Shown here: piece after piece, positions 18,898 to 27,749 of the stretch | Position numbering within the stretch: position 1 is the stretch's first letter | How the letters are laid out: every line of letters starts with the position of its first letter | Assembly (NCBI GenBank): GCA_016873655.1 | Contig: VGWI01000018.1 | Location: forward strand, 1 to 33,427 | Length of the DNA stretch: 33,427 bases | Source of the DNA: Lentisphaerota bacterium | GTDB lineage: Bacteria > Verrucomicrobiota > Kiritimatiellia > UBA8416 > VGWI01 | Direction of reading: 5' to 3' | The notes under the pieces: generated by a model | Databases searched by the model: none | What the model was told of the DNA's origin: nothing | Seen by the model: the letters and a program-made list of their open reading frames with translations, nothing else | Program-made: the position numbers and the translations under genes

Positions 18898-19086
18898 ATG
18901 GGCACAGACAGACAGAAGCTCAAAGCGAAGCCGGGCAACCGCCCGAAGAAGTCGGAAAGAGAACGCAGGCGGCGTGTGAAGAACCAGGTGAAGCGGCTCG
19001 TCGGTCTTGGCTGCCAGGAAGCGGATTTGAAGCATATGAATCCCTCCCAGATGCGGGCCAAGCTGCGTCAGCTCGAGCGCAAGTAG
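18898..19086 (+). CDS. Small, highly basic hypothetical protein (62 aa)
   Basis: GCGAGGAG RBS just before the ATG; sits in a co-directional gap between rnr and pabBC; about one third Lys/Arg. Confidence 0.7.
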   Translation: MGTDRQKLKAKPGNRPKKSERERRRRVKNQVKRLVGLGCQEADLKHMNPSQMRAKLRQLERK

Positions 19087-19143
19087 CCCGTCTGCTACAC
19101 CCGGTGCTTCCATGGCGGCGCCTGCCGTGGCGGAGGGCGAGCC

Positions 19144-20919
19144 ATGTCCGCAACGGGGCAGACGAATCTTTCTTCCGCGAAACTCCCCGGCCGGGGAAGC
19201 GTACTCATTCGTCGTCTGGATTCCTGGCAACTGTTCAGTAATCCGCGGCGGATCCTGACGGCATCGTCGCCAGACGAAGTGATGCCGGTCATAGATGAGG
19301 CCGAGGCAGCCGCCTCGGAAGGGCTGTGGGCATGCGGGTTTGTCGCATACGAGGCGGCGCCGGCGTGTGATCGGGCTCTTGTGTGCCGCCCGTCTGCAGG
19401 AGTGCCGCTTGCATGGTTCGGCATCTACGATACGCCGGAAGACGCCGGAGATCTGTCGGAGCATGCCGCCGCCTGCATGGTCAGCAGTCCTGGTTTCGCC
19501 CCTGATCGTGACCGCTACACGGCCTCGGTCAACAGGATACTTGACTACATAAGGGCCGGCGACACTTACCAGGTCAACTACACGATCAGGCTCCGCGCCG
19601 GGTTTCGAGGAGATCCCCTGGCTCTATTTGCCGCAATGTACCGTGGTCAGCCGACCCGCTACGCGACGTTCATCAATACGGGCACGCACGCGATATGTTC
19701 GGCCTCGCCCGAACTGTTCTTCGAACGTGATGGCGGGGTACTGCGGTGCAAGCCGATGAAGGGAACGGCAGCCAGGGGGATGCGGACCGTGGATGACCTG
19801 GCAGCCTGCCATGCACTTGGCGTCTCGGACAAGGACCGCGCCGAGAACGTCATGATCGTTGACATGGTGAGGAACGACCTGGGACGGGTTGCTGAGCCGG
19901 GGTCTGTCCGTGTGGTGAGTCTGTTCGATGTGGAGAAGCACCCGACGGTGTTCCAGATGACATCGACCGTGGAGGCTCTATCCGGGGCTGGACTGCAGGG
20001 CGTATTCAAAGCCCTGTTCCCGTGCGCCTCGGTGACTGGAGCGCCCAAGGTCCGCACCATGCAGATCATCGACGAGTTGGAAACAGCACCGCGTGGTGTC
20101 TATTGCGGGGCGATTGGATATGCGCATCGTGACGAAGTCCGTTTCAGCGTGGCAATACGCACCGCGGTGGTGGATCTTGCGGCCGGGACGGTCGAGTACG
20201 GGACCGGCGGCGGAATAACGGCCGGATCCGCCCCGGCATCCGAGTACGAAGAGTGTCTTGCCAAGGCGCGGGTGTTTTCCTCGCGCCCGCCGCAATTCGA
20301 TCTGCTTGAGACCATGCGGTGGGATGCCGAAGGGTACTACCTTCTGGATGGCCACATCGCCAGGATAAGGGATTCGGCTGAGTTCTTCGGGTTCCGTTTT
20401 GACGAAAGAGCCGCAAGGGAACTTCTTGGGCGGGAGAGTGCCGGCTTCGGCCGCGCAGGTATGCGTGTGCGAATGACTCTGTCTCAGTCCGGCGTTCTGC
20501 GGGTATCGTCATCCCCGCTGGAGCAGGATGCAGTCCGGTTTCGCATAGCCCTTGCGGCGGAACCGGTTGACGCTTCCGACCGCTTTCTCTACCATAAAAC
20601 GACCTTTCGGACCTTGTACGAGAAAGCCAGGAATGCGCGCCGGTCGGCTGACGACGTCATTCTGTACAACGCTGCCGGCGAGGTGACTGAAAGCACCATG
20701 GCCAACGTGGTTGCCGAGCGTTCCGGGCGGTTTGTGACGCCGCCGGTCAGTTCGGGATTGCTGGCCGGCGTCTTCCGGGAGCACCTGCTTTCGTCCGGGC
20801 GGATCGAGGAAGGCTTGATCAGGGTTGAGGATCTCAGGGGGTTCGACAGGATCTGGCTTGTGAATTCGGTGAGGGGCTGGATCGAGACCGAGTGGGCTGA
20901 CGGTTCAGGGGGAGTCTGA
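19144..20919 (+). CDS. Aminodeoxychorismate synthase component I fused to an aminodeoxychorismate lyase-like class IV aminotransferase domain
   Basis: Chorismate-binding motifs (GDTYQVNYTIRLR, KPMKGTAARG, FPCASVTGAPKVRTMQII, YCGAIGY, GGGITAGSAP), then a PabC/IlvE-like domain (YHKTTFRTLYEKARN, NAAGEVTESTMANV). Confidence 0.92.
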   Translation: MSATGQTNLSSAKLPGRGSVLIRRLDSWQLFSNPRRILTASSPDEVMPVIDEAEAAASEGLWACGFVAYEAAPACDRALVCRPSAGVPLAWFGIYDTPEDAGDLSEHAAACMVSSPGFAPDRDRYTASVNRILDYIRAGDTYQVNYTIRLRAGFRGDPLALFAAMYRGQPTRYATFINTGTHAICSASPELFFERDGGVLRCKPMKGTAARGMRTVDDLAACHALGVSDKDRAENVMIVDMVRNDLGRVAEPGSVRVVSLFDVEKHPTVFQMTSTVEALSGAGLQGVFKALFPCASVTGAPKVRTMQIIDELETAPRGVYCGAIGYAHRDEVRFSVAIRTAVVDLAAGTVEYGTGGGITAGSAPASEYEECLAKARVFSSRPPQFDLLETMRWDAEGYYLLDGHIARIRDSAEFFGFRFDERAARELLGRESAGFGRAGMRVRMTLSQSGVLRVSSSPLEQDAVRFRIALAAEPVDASDRFLYHKTTFRTLYEKARNARRSADDVILYNAAGEVTESTMANVVAERSGRFVTPPVSSGLLAGVFREHLLSSGRIEEGLIRVEDLRGFDRIWLVNSVRGWIETEWADGSGGV

Positions 20920-20926
20920 CCAGGGG

Positions 20927-21715
20927 ATGCGCGGACTTGCATATTCGGTGTGGCTGAGGCGCGAACTTCTTCTAACGCTTGTCCTGCGCAACCTGAAGAT
21001 CCGGTACAAGAGTTCTGTTCTCGGCTTCTTCTGGTCCTTGCTTACGCCGTTGTGTTTCATACTCATCTACGGGTTTTTCGCCGGGATTCTGAAGTTCAAC
21101 GACGGCCGGCCGAGATACTTCGAGTTCCTGGTTGTCGGCATAGTCTGCTGGCAGTTCTTCCTGTCGTGCATGAACGATTCGCTCCATGCCGTAACGGGCA
21201 ACGTTAACCTGATCAAAAAGACTTCGTTTCCGAGGATTGTCCTGCCTCTTTCCACCGTGCTTGCGAACATGGTTAACTTTCTGCTGACCTCGGCGGTGCT
21301 GCTGGCCTATCTTCTCGTCTCGGGCGTTGTCCCGGTCAACTTCCTGTGGCTCATTCCGGCGCTCGCGGTTCAGGCGGTGCTTTGCCTTGGCATCTCTATG
21401 CTGGTCTGTGCCGGAAACGTGTTCTTCCGCGATACGGAGCATTTTGTCGGGATCCTGTCGCTGGCATGGTTCTTCGTGACGCCCGTTTTCTACCCTCTGG
21501 AGCTCCAGATGGAGCGGCTGCCGGACGGACTGGAGTGGGCCGCGTTTCTGAATCCGATGACGGGCATAGTGTGTCTCTACAGGCGCGGGTGGATGGGGCA
21601 CCCGTTGCCGCCGGGCGCCGGCCTGTTGGTGTCCGCGGCGGCGGCATGCGCGCTGCTTGCGGCCGGGCTTGCAGTGTTTCAGTCAACGCAGTCGCGTTTT
21701 GCGGATGAGCTGTAG
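20927..21715 (+). CDS. ABC-2 type polysaccharide export permease (Wzm-like)
   Basis: Multi-TM protein; LVLRNLKIRYKSSVLGFFWSLLTPL; directly followed by a Wzt-like ATPase. Confidence 0.92.
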   Translation: MRGLAYSVWLRRELLLTLVLRNLKIRYKSSVLGFFWSLLTPLCFILIYGFFAGILKFNDGRPRYFEFLVVGIVCWQFFLSCMNDSLHAVTGNVNLIKKTSFPRIVLPLSTVLANMVNFLLTSAVLLAYLLVSGVVPVNFLWLIPALAVQAVLCLGISMLVCAGNVFFRDTEHFVGILSLAWFFVTPVFYPLELQMERLPDGLEWAAFLNPMTGIVCLYRRGWMGHPLPPGAGLLVSAAAACALLAAGLAVFQSTQSRFADEL

Positions 21716-21718
21716 AAG

Positions 21719-22912
21719 ATGAACGAACCCGTCATAACCGTCCGGAACCTGCGCAAGGAGTACAGGCTCAGGGCCGCGCAGCGTACGCTCAAGTCCAGCG
21801 TTCTCGGCATGGTCCGCGGCGGCGCGGCGCGCGGTCGCAGGTTCGTCGCGCTCGACGACGTTACCTTCGATGTCTTTCCTGGCGAGACACTGGGCATCAT
21901 AGGGGCGAACGGCGCGGGGAAGAGCACGCTTCTATCCCTGCTGACCGGCACAGTGAAGCCGACGTCGGGCTCGCTGAGTGTCAAAGGCGCGCTTTCCTCG
22001 CTGCTTGAGCTTGGCGCGGGTTTCCATCCGGACCTGACCGGCCGGGAGAATGTCTTCCTTTACGGCGCAATAATGGGAATCGGCAGACGGCAGATGCGAG
22101 AGAGGTTCGACTCGATCGTTGAGTTTGCCGGGCTTGAGCAGTTCATAGACCAGCCGGTGAAGCACTATTCTTCGGGGATGTACGTTCGTCTGGGGTTCGC
22201 TGTTGCGGTCGAGGTAAACCCGGACATTCTTCTTGTTGACGAGGTGCTTGCCGTCGGCGATGCCGATTTCCAGCGGAAGTGCATCAGACGCATGGGCGAG
22301 TTCCGAGATTCGGGCAAGACGATGCTAATCATTTCGCACGACCTTCCGACCATCCAGTCGATCAGCACACGGATACTCTTCCTGGATAAGGGCGGGATAC
22401 TTGGCATCGGCGACCCTCAGCACATGGTTGAGGAATACGAGTCTCTCAACCGGTTGCGCGCCACCCGTGACGTAAGGCGCGAGTGGGGGACTGGGGAGGC
22501 TCGCATTGCCGGCGTGCGATTTCTCGACAGCGGCGGCGCACAGGTGGAAAGGGTCGCGTGGGGTTCGCCTGTAACCGCAGAGGTCTCGTTCTCTGCCATG
22601 AAGAAGATAGACAACCCGGTTTTCGGTTTTGCTCTTTCCGATTCAGCCGGCCGGTTGATCTACGGCAACAACACCCAGATAGAGGGATTCCGTATCCCGT
22701 TCATCGAGGGCGAGGGGCGGATCAGGCTGGTGTTGGACGGGGTTCCGATGTCATCCGGGCTGTACCTGTGGTCGTTCTCCATACACTCATCCGACCACAA
22801 GGTGAACTACCACCGTGCGGACAACTGCTTCCCGCTCGAAGTGGAGTCTGAGAAACAGTTTGAGGGGCTGTGTCACGTTCCGTGCCACTGGGAGGGGCTG
22901 GAGAATGGCTGA
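21719..22912 (+). CDS. ABC transporter ATP-binding protein with Wzt-type C-terminal domain
   Basis: Walker A GANGAGKST, signature YSSGMYVRLGFAVA, Walker B DILLVDEVLAVGD, and a C-terminal carbohydrate-binding-like domain. Confidence 0.93.
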   Translation: MNEPVITVRNLRKEYRLRAAQRTLKSSVLGMVRGGAARGRRFVALDDVTFDVFPGETLGIIGANGAGKSTLLSLLTGTVKPTSGSLSVKGALSSLLELGAGFHPDLTGRENVFLYGAIMGIGRRQMRERFDSIVEFAGLEQFIDQPVKHYSSGMYVRLGFAVAVEVNPDILLVDEVLAVGDADFQRKCIRRMGEFRDSGKTMLIISHDLPTIQSISTRILFLDKGGILGIGDPQHMVEEYESLNRLRATRDVRREWGTGEARIAGVRFLDSGGAQVERVAWGSPVTAEVSFSAMKKIDNPVFGFALSDSAGRLIYGNNTQIEGFRIPFIEGEGRIRLVLDGVPMSSGLYLWSFSIHSSDHKVNYHRADNCFPLEVESEKQFEGLCHVPCHWEGLENG

Positions 22913-23774
22913 TCCCGGATGGGGCCTGGTTCCGGAAAAGGAATGGCGCCGGCTGATTGACAACGCGTTGGCGGAGGATCTGAACGAGGCCGGAGACGTC
23001 ACCTCAATTGCCACGGTTCCAGCCGATGCGAGGTGCACGGCCGTGATAGTTGCCCGGGAACCGTGTGTCACCGCCGGCATTCCACTCGCCGTTGAGGTGT
23101 TCCTGAAATGCGAGCCGTCGCTGAATTTCTCCGGGGCCGTGCGGGATGGCGAGGCCGTCAGGGCAGGCGCCGTTCTGGCCAGGATTGCCGGTTCTGCGCG
23201 CGGTGTGCTGGCGGCGGAAAGAACCGCATTGAACCTGCTGCAGCGTCTTACGGGAGTTGCCACCCTGACGCGCCGGTACGCCGATGCGGTGGCGGGACTG
23301 CCGACGCTGATCCTCGATACGAGGAAGACTACGCCGGGATTGCGCGCCGTCGAGAAGTACGCCGTACGCTGCGGGGGCGGCGCGAATCATCGCATCGGGC
23401 TGTATGACAGGGTTCTCATAAAGGACAACCACCGCGCCCTGCTTGGCAGGGAAGGTGAATCTCTCGGGGCAGCGGTCAGGCGGGCGCATGCGTGCTATCC
23501 GTCGCTCGAGATCGAGATAGAGGTGGAATCGCTTGATGAACTCAAGTCCGCTCTCGAGGGGAGGCCGGACTGGGTGCTTCTCGACAACATGCCGTTGCCG
23601 CTGATGCGCGAGTGCGTTGGTCTGTGCCGCGGCAGGTGCCGCACCGAAGCGTCCGGCGGGATATCGCTTGAAACCGTCCGTGCTGTGGCGGAGACGGGGG
23701 TTGACGCCATATCCGTCGGGCGTCTTACCCATTCCGCTGTGGCGGCCGATCTTTCGCTGGAGATCGAAGCGTGA
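22905..23774 (+). CDS. nadC: Nicotinate-nucleotide pyrophosphorylase (carboxylating)
   Basis: EDLNEAGDVTS; ERTALNLLQRLTGVATLTRRY; LDTRKTTPGLRAVEKYAVRCGGGANHR; IKDNH; EASGGISLETV. Confidence 0.95.
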   Translation: MADPGWGLVPEKEWRRLIDNALAEDLNEAGDVTSIATVPADARCTAVIVAREPCVTAGIPLAVEVFLKCEPSLNFSGAVRDGEAVRAGAVLARIAGSARGVLAAERTALNLLQRLTGVATLTRRYADAVAGLPTLILDTRKTTPGLRAVEKYAVRCGGGANHRIGLYDRVLIKDNHRALLGREGESLGAAVRRAHACYPSLEIEIEVESLDELKSALEGRPDWVLLDNMPLPLMRECVGLCRGRCRTEASGGISLETVRAVAETGVDAISVGRLTHSAVAADLSLEIEA

Positions 23775-24517
23775 GCCGCTGCCTGCTTGTTGACGTCGGA
23801 AACACCAATACCGGCATGGCCCTTTACGTCAACGGCCGGATGGCGAGGCAGACGTGTATTGCCACGGAACCAAGGAAGGTTTCCGCGGCCGTGTTGAGGA
23901 AACTGGCCGGAAGAACCATGGCCGACGGGGGGATAGTCAGTTCCGTTGTTCCCGGCATGGCTTCCCGGTGGGTTTCACTTCTGGCCGGTCTGTCCGCGGG
24001 ACGGCCGATGGTCCTGGACGCAAGCCTGGAACTCAACGTGAAGCTGGACTATCCGCGGCCCGGGACTCTCGGGCCTGATCGCATCGCGGATGCATGTGGA
24101 GCGTACCTTCTCGCCCGCGGGCCCGTCGTGGTCGTTGACGTCGGGACCGCGGCCACGGTGGATGCCGTGACCGTTGACGGGCGGTTTGTGGGCGGTGCGA
24201 TAGCGCCCGGACCCGCGATGATGACAAGGGCGCTGGCAGAGGGCACTGCACTGCTGCCGAATGTGAAGTGGGGCGGGCCGTGCGGCGCCGTGGGACGCAG
24301 CACGGTGAGCGCGATCAGGACGGGTGTGAGAATCGGCTATCGCGGCATGATAGACGCTCTGATCGAATCGGCGCGGTCGGTTGCCGGCCGGGGCGCGGCC
24401 GTGGTGGCAACGGGCGGGTGGGCGGCGCGTGTGTTCGGCGCGAACCCGGCCGGGGTCGAGATACGTCCGTGGCTGACATTTGACGGGATGGTCCACATAT
24501 GGGAATTGAATCGCTGA
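23771..24517 (+). CDS. coaX: Type III pantothenate kinase
   Basis: VDVGNTNTGMAL; GPDRIADACGAYLL; VVVDVGTAATVDAV; GGAIAPGPAMM; ATGGWA. Confidence 0.93.
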   Translation: MSRCLLVDVGNTNTGMALYVNGRMARQTCIATEPRKVSAAVLRKLAGRTMADGGIVSSVVPGMASRWVSLLAGLSAGRPMVLDASLELNVKLDYPRPGTLGPDRIADACGAYLLARGPVVVVDVGTAATVDAVTVDGRFVGGAIAPGPAMMTRALAEGTALLPNVKWGGPCGAVGRSTVSAIRTGVRIGYRGMIDALIESARSVAGRGAAVVATGGWAARVFGANPAGVEIRPWLTFDGMVHIWELNR

Positions 24518-24550
24518 CGGCCCGGCGGCCGCGCGAACGGGAGGTGCTCC

Positions 24551-25630
24551 TTGGGTAATGTCTACGCAATTGTCCTTGCCGGCGGCCGCGGTGTGCGCTT
24601 CTGGCCGCTCAGCACGCGCGAGCGTCCGAAGCAGGTGCTGGATATCTTTGGCGGAACCCCGCTCATCCGCATGGCGGTCGAGTATCTGGAGGGTATAGTC
24701 ACTCCCGACCGCACATTCGTAATTACCAGCGAGGAGCTTGCCGGGCCCCTGCGCGAGACGCTGCCGGGCGTGCCGCCCGAGCAGATCGTCGGTGAGCCTG
24801 TCGGACGCGACACGGCGGCCGCCGTTGCCGTTGGCATGTCGCTTGTCGCCGCGCGTGACCCGGAAGGCGTGGCGGTGGTGGTCACGGCAGACCACATCAT
24901 CGGCGATCTTCCTGTCTTCAGGACAACCATGCGGGACGCCGCCTCAATCGCTTCCGGCTCGGATGTGCTTGTCGTGATCGGCATGCGCCCGTCCGCCCCG
25001 TCCACCGGTTACGGCTACATCGAGGCAGCGGATGCCGTGGAGGGCGGGGGTGGAACGGGGTTTCGCAAGGTGACTCGCTTTGTCGAAAAGCCGGACCTCG
25101 ATACGGCCAGGCGATACGTCGAGTCCGGCAGGCATTTCTGGAACTCGGGCATGTTCGTGTGGAGCGTTGCCGCTTTCCGGTCGGCCCTGGGCAGGTACGC
25201 CCCGGAGTTGAGGGAGCTGATGGACTTGATTTCGGCAGCGGGCCTCGCGGGCGTCGGCGAAGTCATGCGGCGCGCATATCCCGGTTTGCAGAGGATCTCC
25301 GTGGACTACGCGATAATGGAAAAGGCGCGCAACATCGTGATGGCTGTCGGCGAGTTCGCGTGGGATGACGCGGGCACATGGTCTTGCGTCGAGCGCCACT
25401 TCTGCCGTGACGCGGCCGGCAATACCGCCCTTGGCCAGGCAGAGCTGCTTGATTCGACCGGTTGCGTTGTGGTTTCGGGAGAAAGGCTGACCGCAGTCAT
25501 CGGGCTTGAAGACGTCGTTGTGGTCCAGGCTCCGGGGGCGACGCTTGTATGCCGGAAGGACCGCGTGCAGGACGTGAAAAAGCTGGTTACGCGCATGGAA
25601 GAGAACGGCGGTTACGATGGGCTCATCTGA
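24551..25630 (+). CDS. manC: Mannose-1-phosphate guanylyltransferase
   Basis: VLAGGRGVRFWPLSTRERPKQ; GRDTAAAVAVG; ADHIIGD; GYGYIE; FVEKPD; WNSGMFVW; DYAIMEKA; WDDAGTW. TTG start at 24551. Confidence 0.93.
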   Translation: MGNVYAIVLAGGRGVRFWPLSTRERPKQVLDIFGGTPLIRMAVEYLEGIVTPDRTFVITSEELAGPLRETLPGVPPEQIVGEPVGRDTAAAVAVGMSLVAARDPEGVAVVVTADHIIGDLPVFRTTMRDAASIASGSDVLVVIGMRPSAPSTGYGYIEAADAVEGGGGTGFRKVTRFVEKPDLDTARRYVESGRHFWNSGMFVWSVAAFRSALGRYAPELRELMDLISAAGLAGVGEVMRRAYPGLQRISVDYAIMEKARNIVMAVGEFAWDDAGTWSCVERHFCRDAAGNTALGQAELLDSTGCVVVSGERLTAVIGLEDVVVVQAPGATLVCRKDRVQDVKKLVTRMEENGGYDGLI

Positions 25631-26087
25631 AGAGCCGGCGGTTCCATCGTTCGGCAAGCTGCTGGGCATTGACTACGGCCGCAGGCGTATCGGCGTCGCG
25701 GCGAGCGACGAGACCCAATCCATCGCCATGCCGGTCAGGCGCCTCGACGTAAGGAGCGACGACGAGGCCGTGCGTGAGACTGCCCGTGTCGCGGCGGACT
25801 CGGATGCAGTGGGGATAGTCGTGGGCATGCCCGTCAACATGAACGGGACGCACGGCGAAATGGCCGTTGCCGCGGACGGATTTGCGGCGCGGCTCAGGAG
25901 AGTTTCCTGTCTTCCTGTCGTCACATGGGACGAGCGCCTTACCAGCGCCGCGGCTGAGCGCTGCCTTCTTGAAGGCGACATTTCCCGCGGAAGAAGGAAA
26001 GAACTGCGCGACAAACTGGCTGCGCAGATACTGCTCCAGGGATATCTCGATTCGCGCGTGGGCGGATCGGGTTCCGGCGGAGGTTGA
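25617..26087 (+). CDS. ruvX: Holliday junction resolvase RuvX/YqgF family
   Basis: LGIDYGRRRIGVAASDE; VVGMPVNMNGTHGEMA; WDERLTSAAAE; internal AAQILLQGYLD. Confidence 0.93.
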   Translation: MGSSEEPAVPSFGKLLGIDYGRRRIGVAASDETQSIAMPVRRLDVRSDDEAVRETARVAADSDAVGIVVGMPVNMNGTHGEMAVAADGFAARLRRVSCLPVVTWDERLTSAAAERCLLEGDISRGRRKELRDKLAAQILLQGYLDSRVGGSGSGGG

Positions 26088-26860
26088 GCCCGGTGCGCCT
26101 TCGCATGGAAATAGCCTACGACGGCACTGACTTCTACGGCTGGCAGGCCCAGCGTGATCATCGCACCGTGCAAGAGGAGTTGGAGGAGGCGCTTGCGACC
26201 GTTACAGGCGAGACTCCGCGTGTCTTCGGCAGCGGACGCACCGACCAGGGCGTCCATGCCTTGAGGCAGATCGCGCATTTCGACGTGCAGAAGAAGGTTG
26301 ATCCGCGTCGTCTCATGAGGTCGCTGAACGCGGTGCTTTCCCCTGACGTGCGGATAACACGGACAGCCGTTGCCCGTTCCTCGTTCCATGCGCAGTTTGA
26401 CGCCGTTGCCAAGGAATACCGCTACTTCATCTGGAACGGCGAGGTGCCGAGTCCCTTCGATCGGCGCTACCGTGCGCACGTGCGCCGGCCGCTCGATGCG
26501 CCTGCCATGGCGGTGGCAGCCCGAATGCTGGAAGGAGAACATGATTTCGCCGCCTTCACGGCCAACCCGAACCGGAACGTGGAAACCACCGTAAGGTCCA
26601 TTATGAGCCTCACGGTGCACAGCCGCGGGCCGCTCATAGAAATAAGGGCGCTGGGCCGTGGGTTCCTCTACAAGATGGTCAGGAGCCTGGCGGGTTTTCT
26701 CATAAGAGTGGGGGAGGGCGCCGAGAAACCGGCCTCGGCCGGCGGGATACTGGAATCCCGGACCAGAACGGCGAGGGTTCCGACAGCGCCTCCAAACGGC
26801 TTGTTCCTGTGGCGGGTCTACTACCGGGAACCGGCGCCGCGCCGCCGCCAGCGCACATGA
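26084..26860 (+). CDS. truA: tRNA pseudouridine synthase A
   Basis: EIAYDGTDFYGWQAQ; GSGRTDQGVHALRQIAHFD with catalytic Asp; EYRYFIWN; GRGFLYKMVRSLAGFLI. Stop codon lies inside repeat copy 2. Confidence 0.95.
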   Translation: MSPVRLRMEIAYDGTDFYGWQAQRDHRTVQEELEEALATVTGETPRVFGSGRTDQGVHALRQIAHFDVQKKVDPRRLMRSLNAVLSPDVRITRTAVARSSFHAQFDAVAKEYRYFIWNGEVPSPFDRRYRAHVRRPLDAPAMAVAARMLEGEHDFAAFTANPNRNVETTVRSIMSLTVHSRGPLIEIRALGRGFLYKMVRSLAGFLIRVGEGAEKPASAGGILESRTRTARVPTAPPNGLFLWRVYYREPAPRRRQRT

Positions 26861-26994
26861 TACGTCACCTCATCGACTTACCTTGATCGCCGAATTTGAC
26901 GTGTGTCAACACGCCGCAATCAGGCCCTCTTCGGCAAGCCGTTGATCTGACGCACCCTGCGCCATCTCACGACGAAGAGCATGAATAATGAGCG
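26852..26994 (-). repeat. MITE-like repeat, copy 2 (143 bp), inverted relative to copy 1, flanked by CCAG direct repeats
   Basis: Same 143-bp core as copy 1, ungapped, with about 12 mismatches. CCAG at 26848-26851 and 26995-26998. Ends CGCACATGATACG and CGCTCATTATTCATG (minus strand). Confidence 0.8.
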
Positions 26995-27061
26995 CCAGGC
27001 CCACGCCCATTCGGTCAGGAATGGCTGGCGTGCCGGCCGCGCTTTTGTCATACTGCGCCGG

Positions 27062-27724
27062 ATGCGAATACGGATACTCCCTTCACTCCTGGCGGCTGAT
27101 TTCGGCAATCTGGAGGCCGCTGCAAGACGAGCTGAAAAGGCCGGAGCGGACGCCCTGCACATCGACGTGATGGATGGGCATTTCGTTCCGAACATCAGCT
27201 TCGGGCCGGGGATCGTGCAGATGGCCAGGCGATGCGTTACGATTCCGCTGAGCGTCCACCTGATGCTGTCGAGACCGGACAAGTACATCTCGCGCTTCAT
27301 CGAAGCAGGCGCTGACGCTTTGCTGATTCACATTGAATCCGAATGCGATGTGCCCTCCGCACTTCGGGAAATACGGAAGCTCGGAGCGGAGCCTGGCATA
27401 ACGCTCAACCCGGCGACGCCGGCGGAAAGCGTTTTCGGCGTTCTGGACGACGTTGACGAAGTGCTCTGTATGACGGTCAACCCGGGCTACGGTGGTCAGT
27501 CGTTCATGCCGTCCGTGTTGCCGAAGATAAGGGATATCCGCGACAGGGCGGGAGAGCGGGTGTCCATTCTTGTTGACGGCGGCATAAACGAATCCACTGC
27601 GCGCGAGTGCGCCGGCAGCGGGGCGGATTCCATGATTGCGGGCACGAGCCTGTTCGGCCTGGGCGACATGGCCGAAGGAATCAGCTCAATGCGGGCGGCA
27701 GCCCTCAAGTCAATGCGCCTCTGA
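27062..27724 (+). CDS. rpe: Ribulose-phosphate 3-epimerase
   Basis: MRIRILPSLLAADFGNLEAA; LHIDVMDGHFVPNISFGPGIV; VHLMLSRPDKYI; MTVNPGYGGQSFMPSVLPKI; VDGGINEST. Confidence 0.95.
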   Translation: MRIRILPSLLAADFGNLEAAARRAEKAGADALHIDVMDGHFVPNISFGPGIVQMARRCVTIPLSVHLMLSRPDKYISRFIEAGADALLIHIESECDVPSALREIRKLGAEPGITLNPATPAESVFGVLDDVDEVLCMTVNPGYGGQSFMPSVLPKIRDIRDRAGERVSILVDGGINESTARECAGSGADSMIAGTSLFGLGDMAEGISSMRAAALKSMRL

Positions 27725-27749
27725 CCAACTTTGCCCGGAATGGAACGAG

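Noticed and set aside
26981-27061. Longer rpe reading frame starting inside repeat copy 2 (MNNERQAH...)
   Set aside because: Conserved Rpe N-terminus starts at MRIRILPSLLAADFG (27062); the extension is repeat-derived and atypical.
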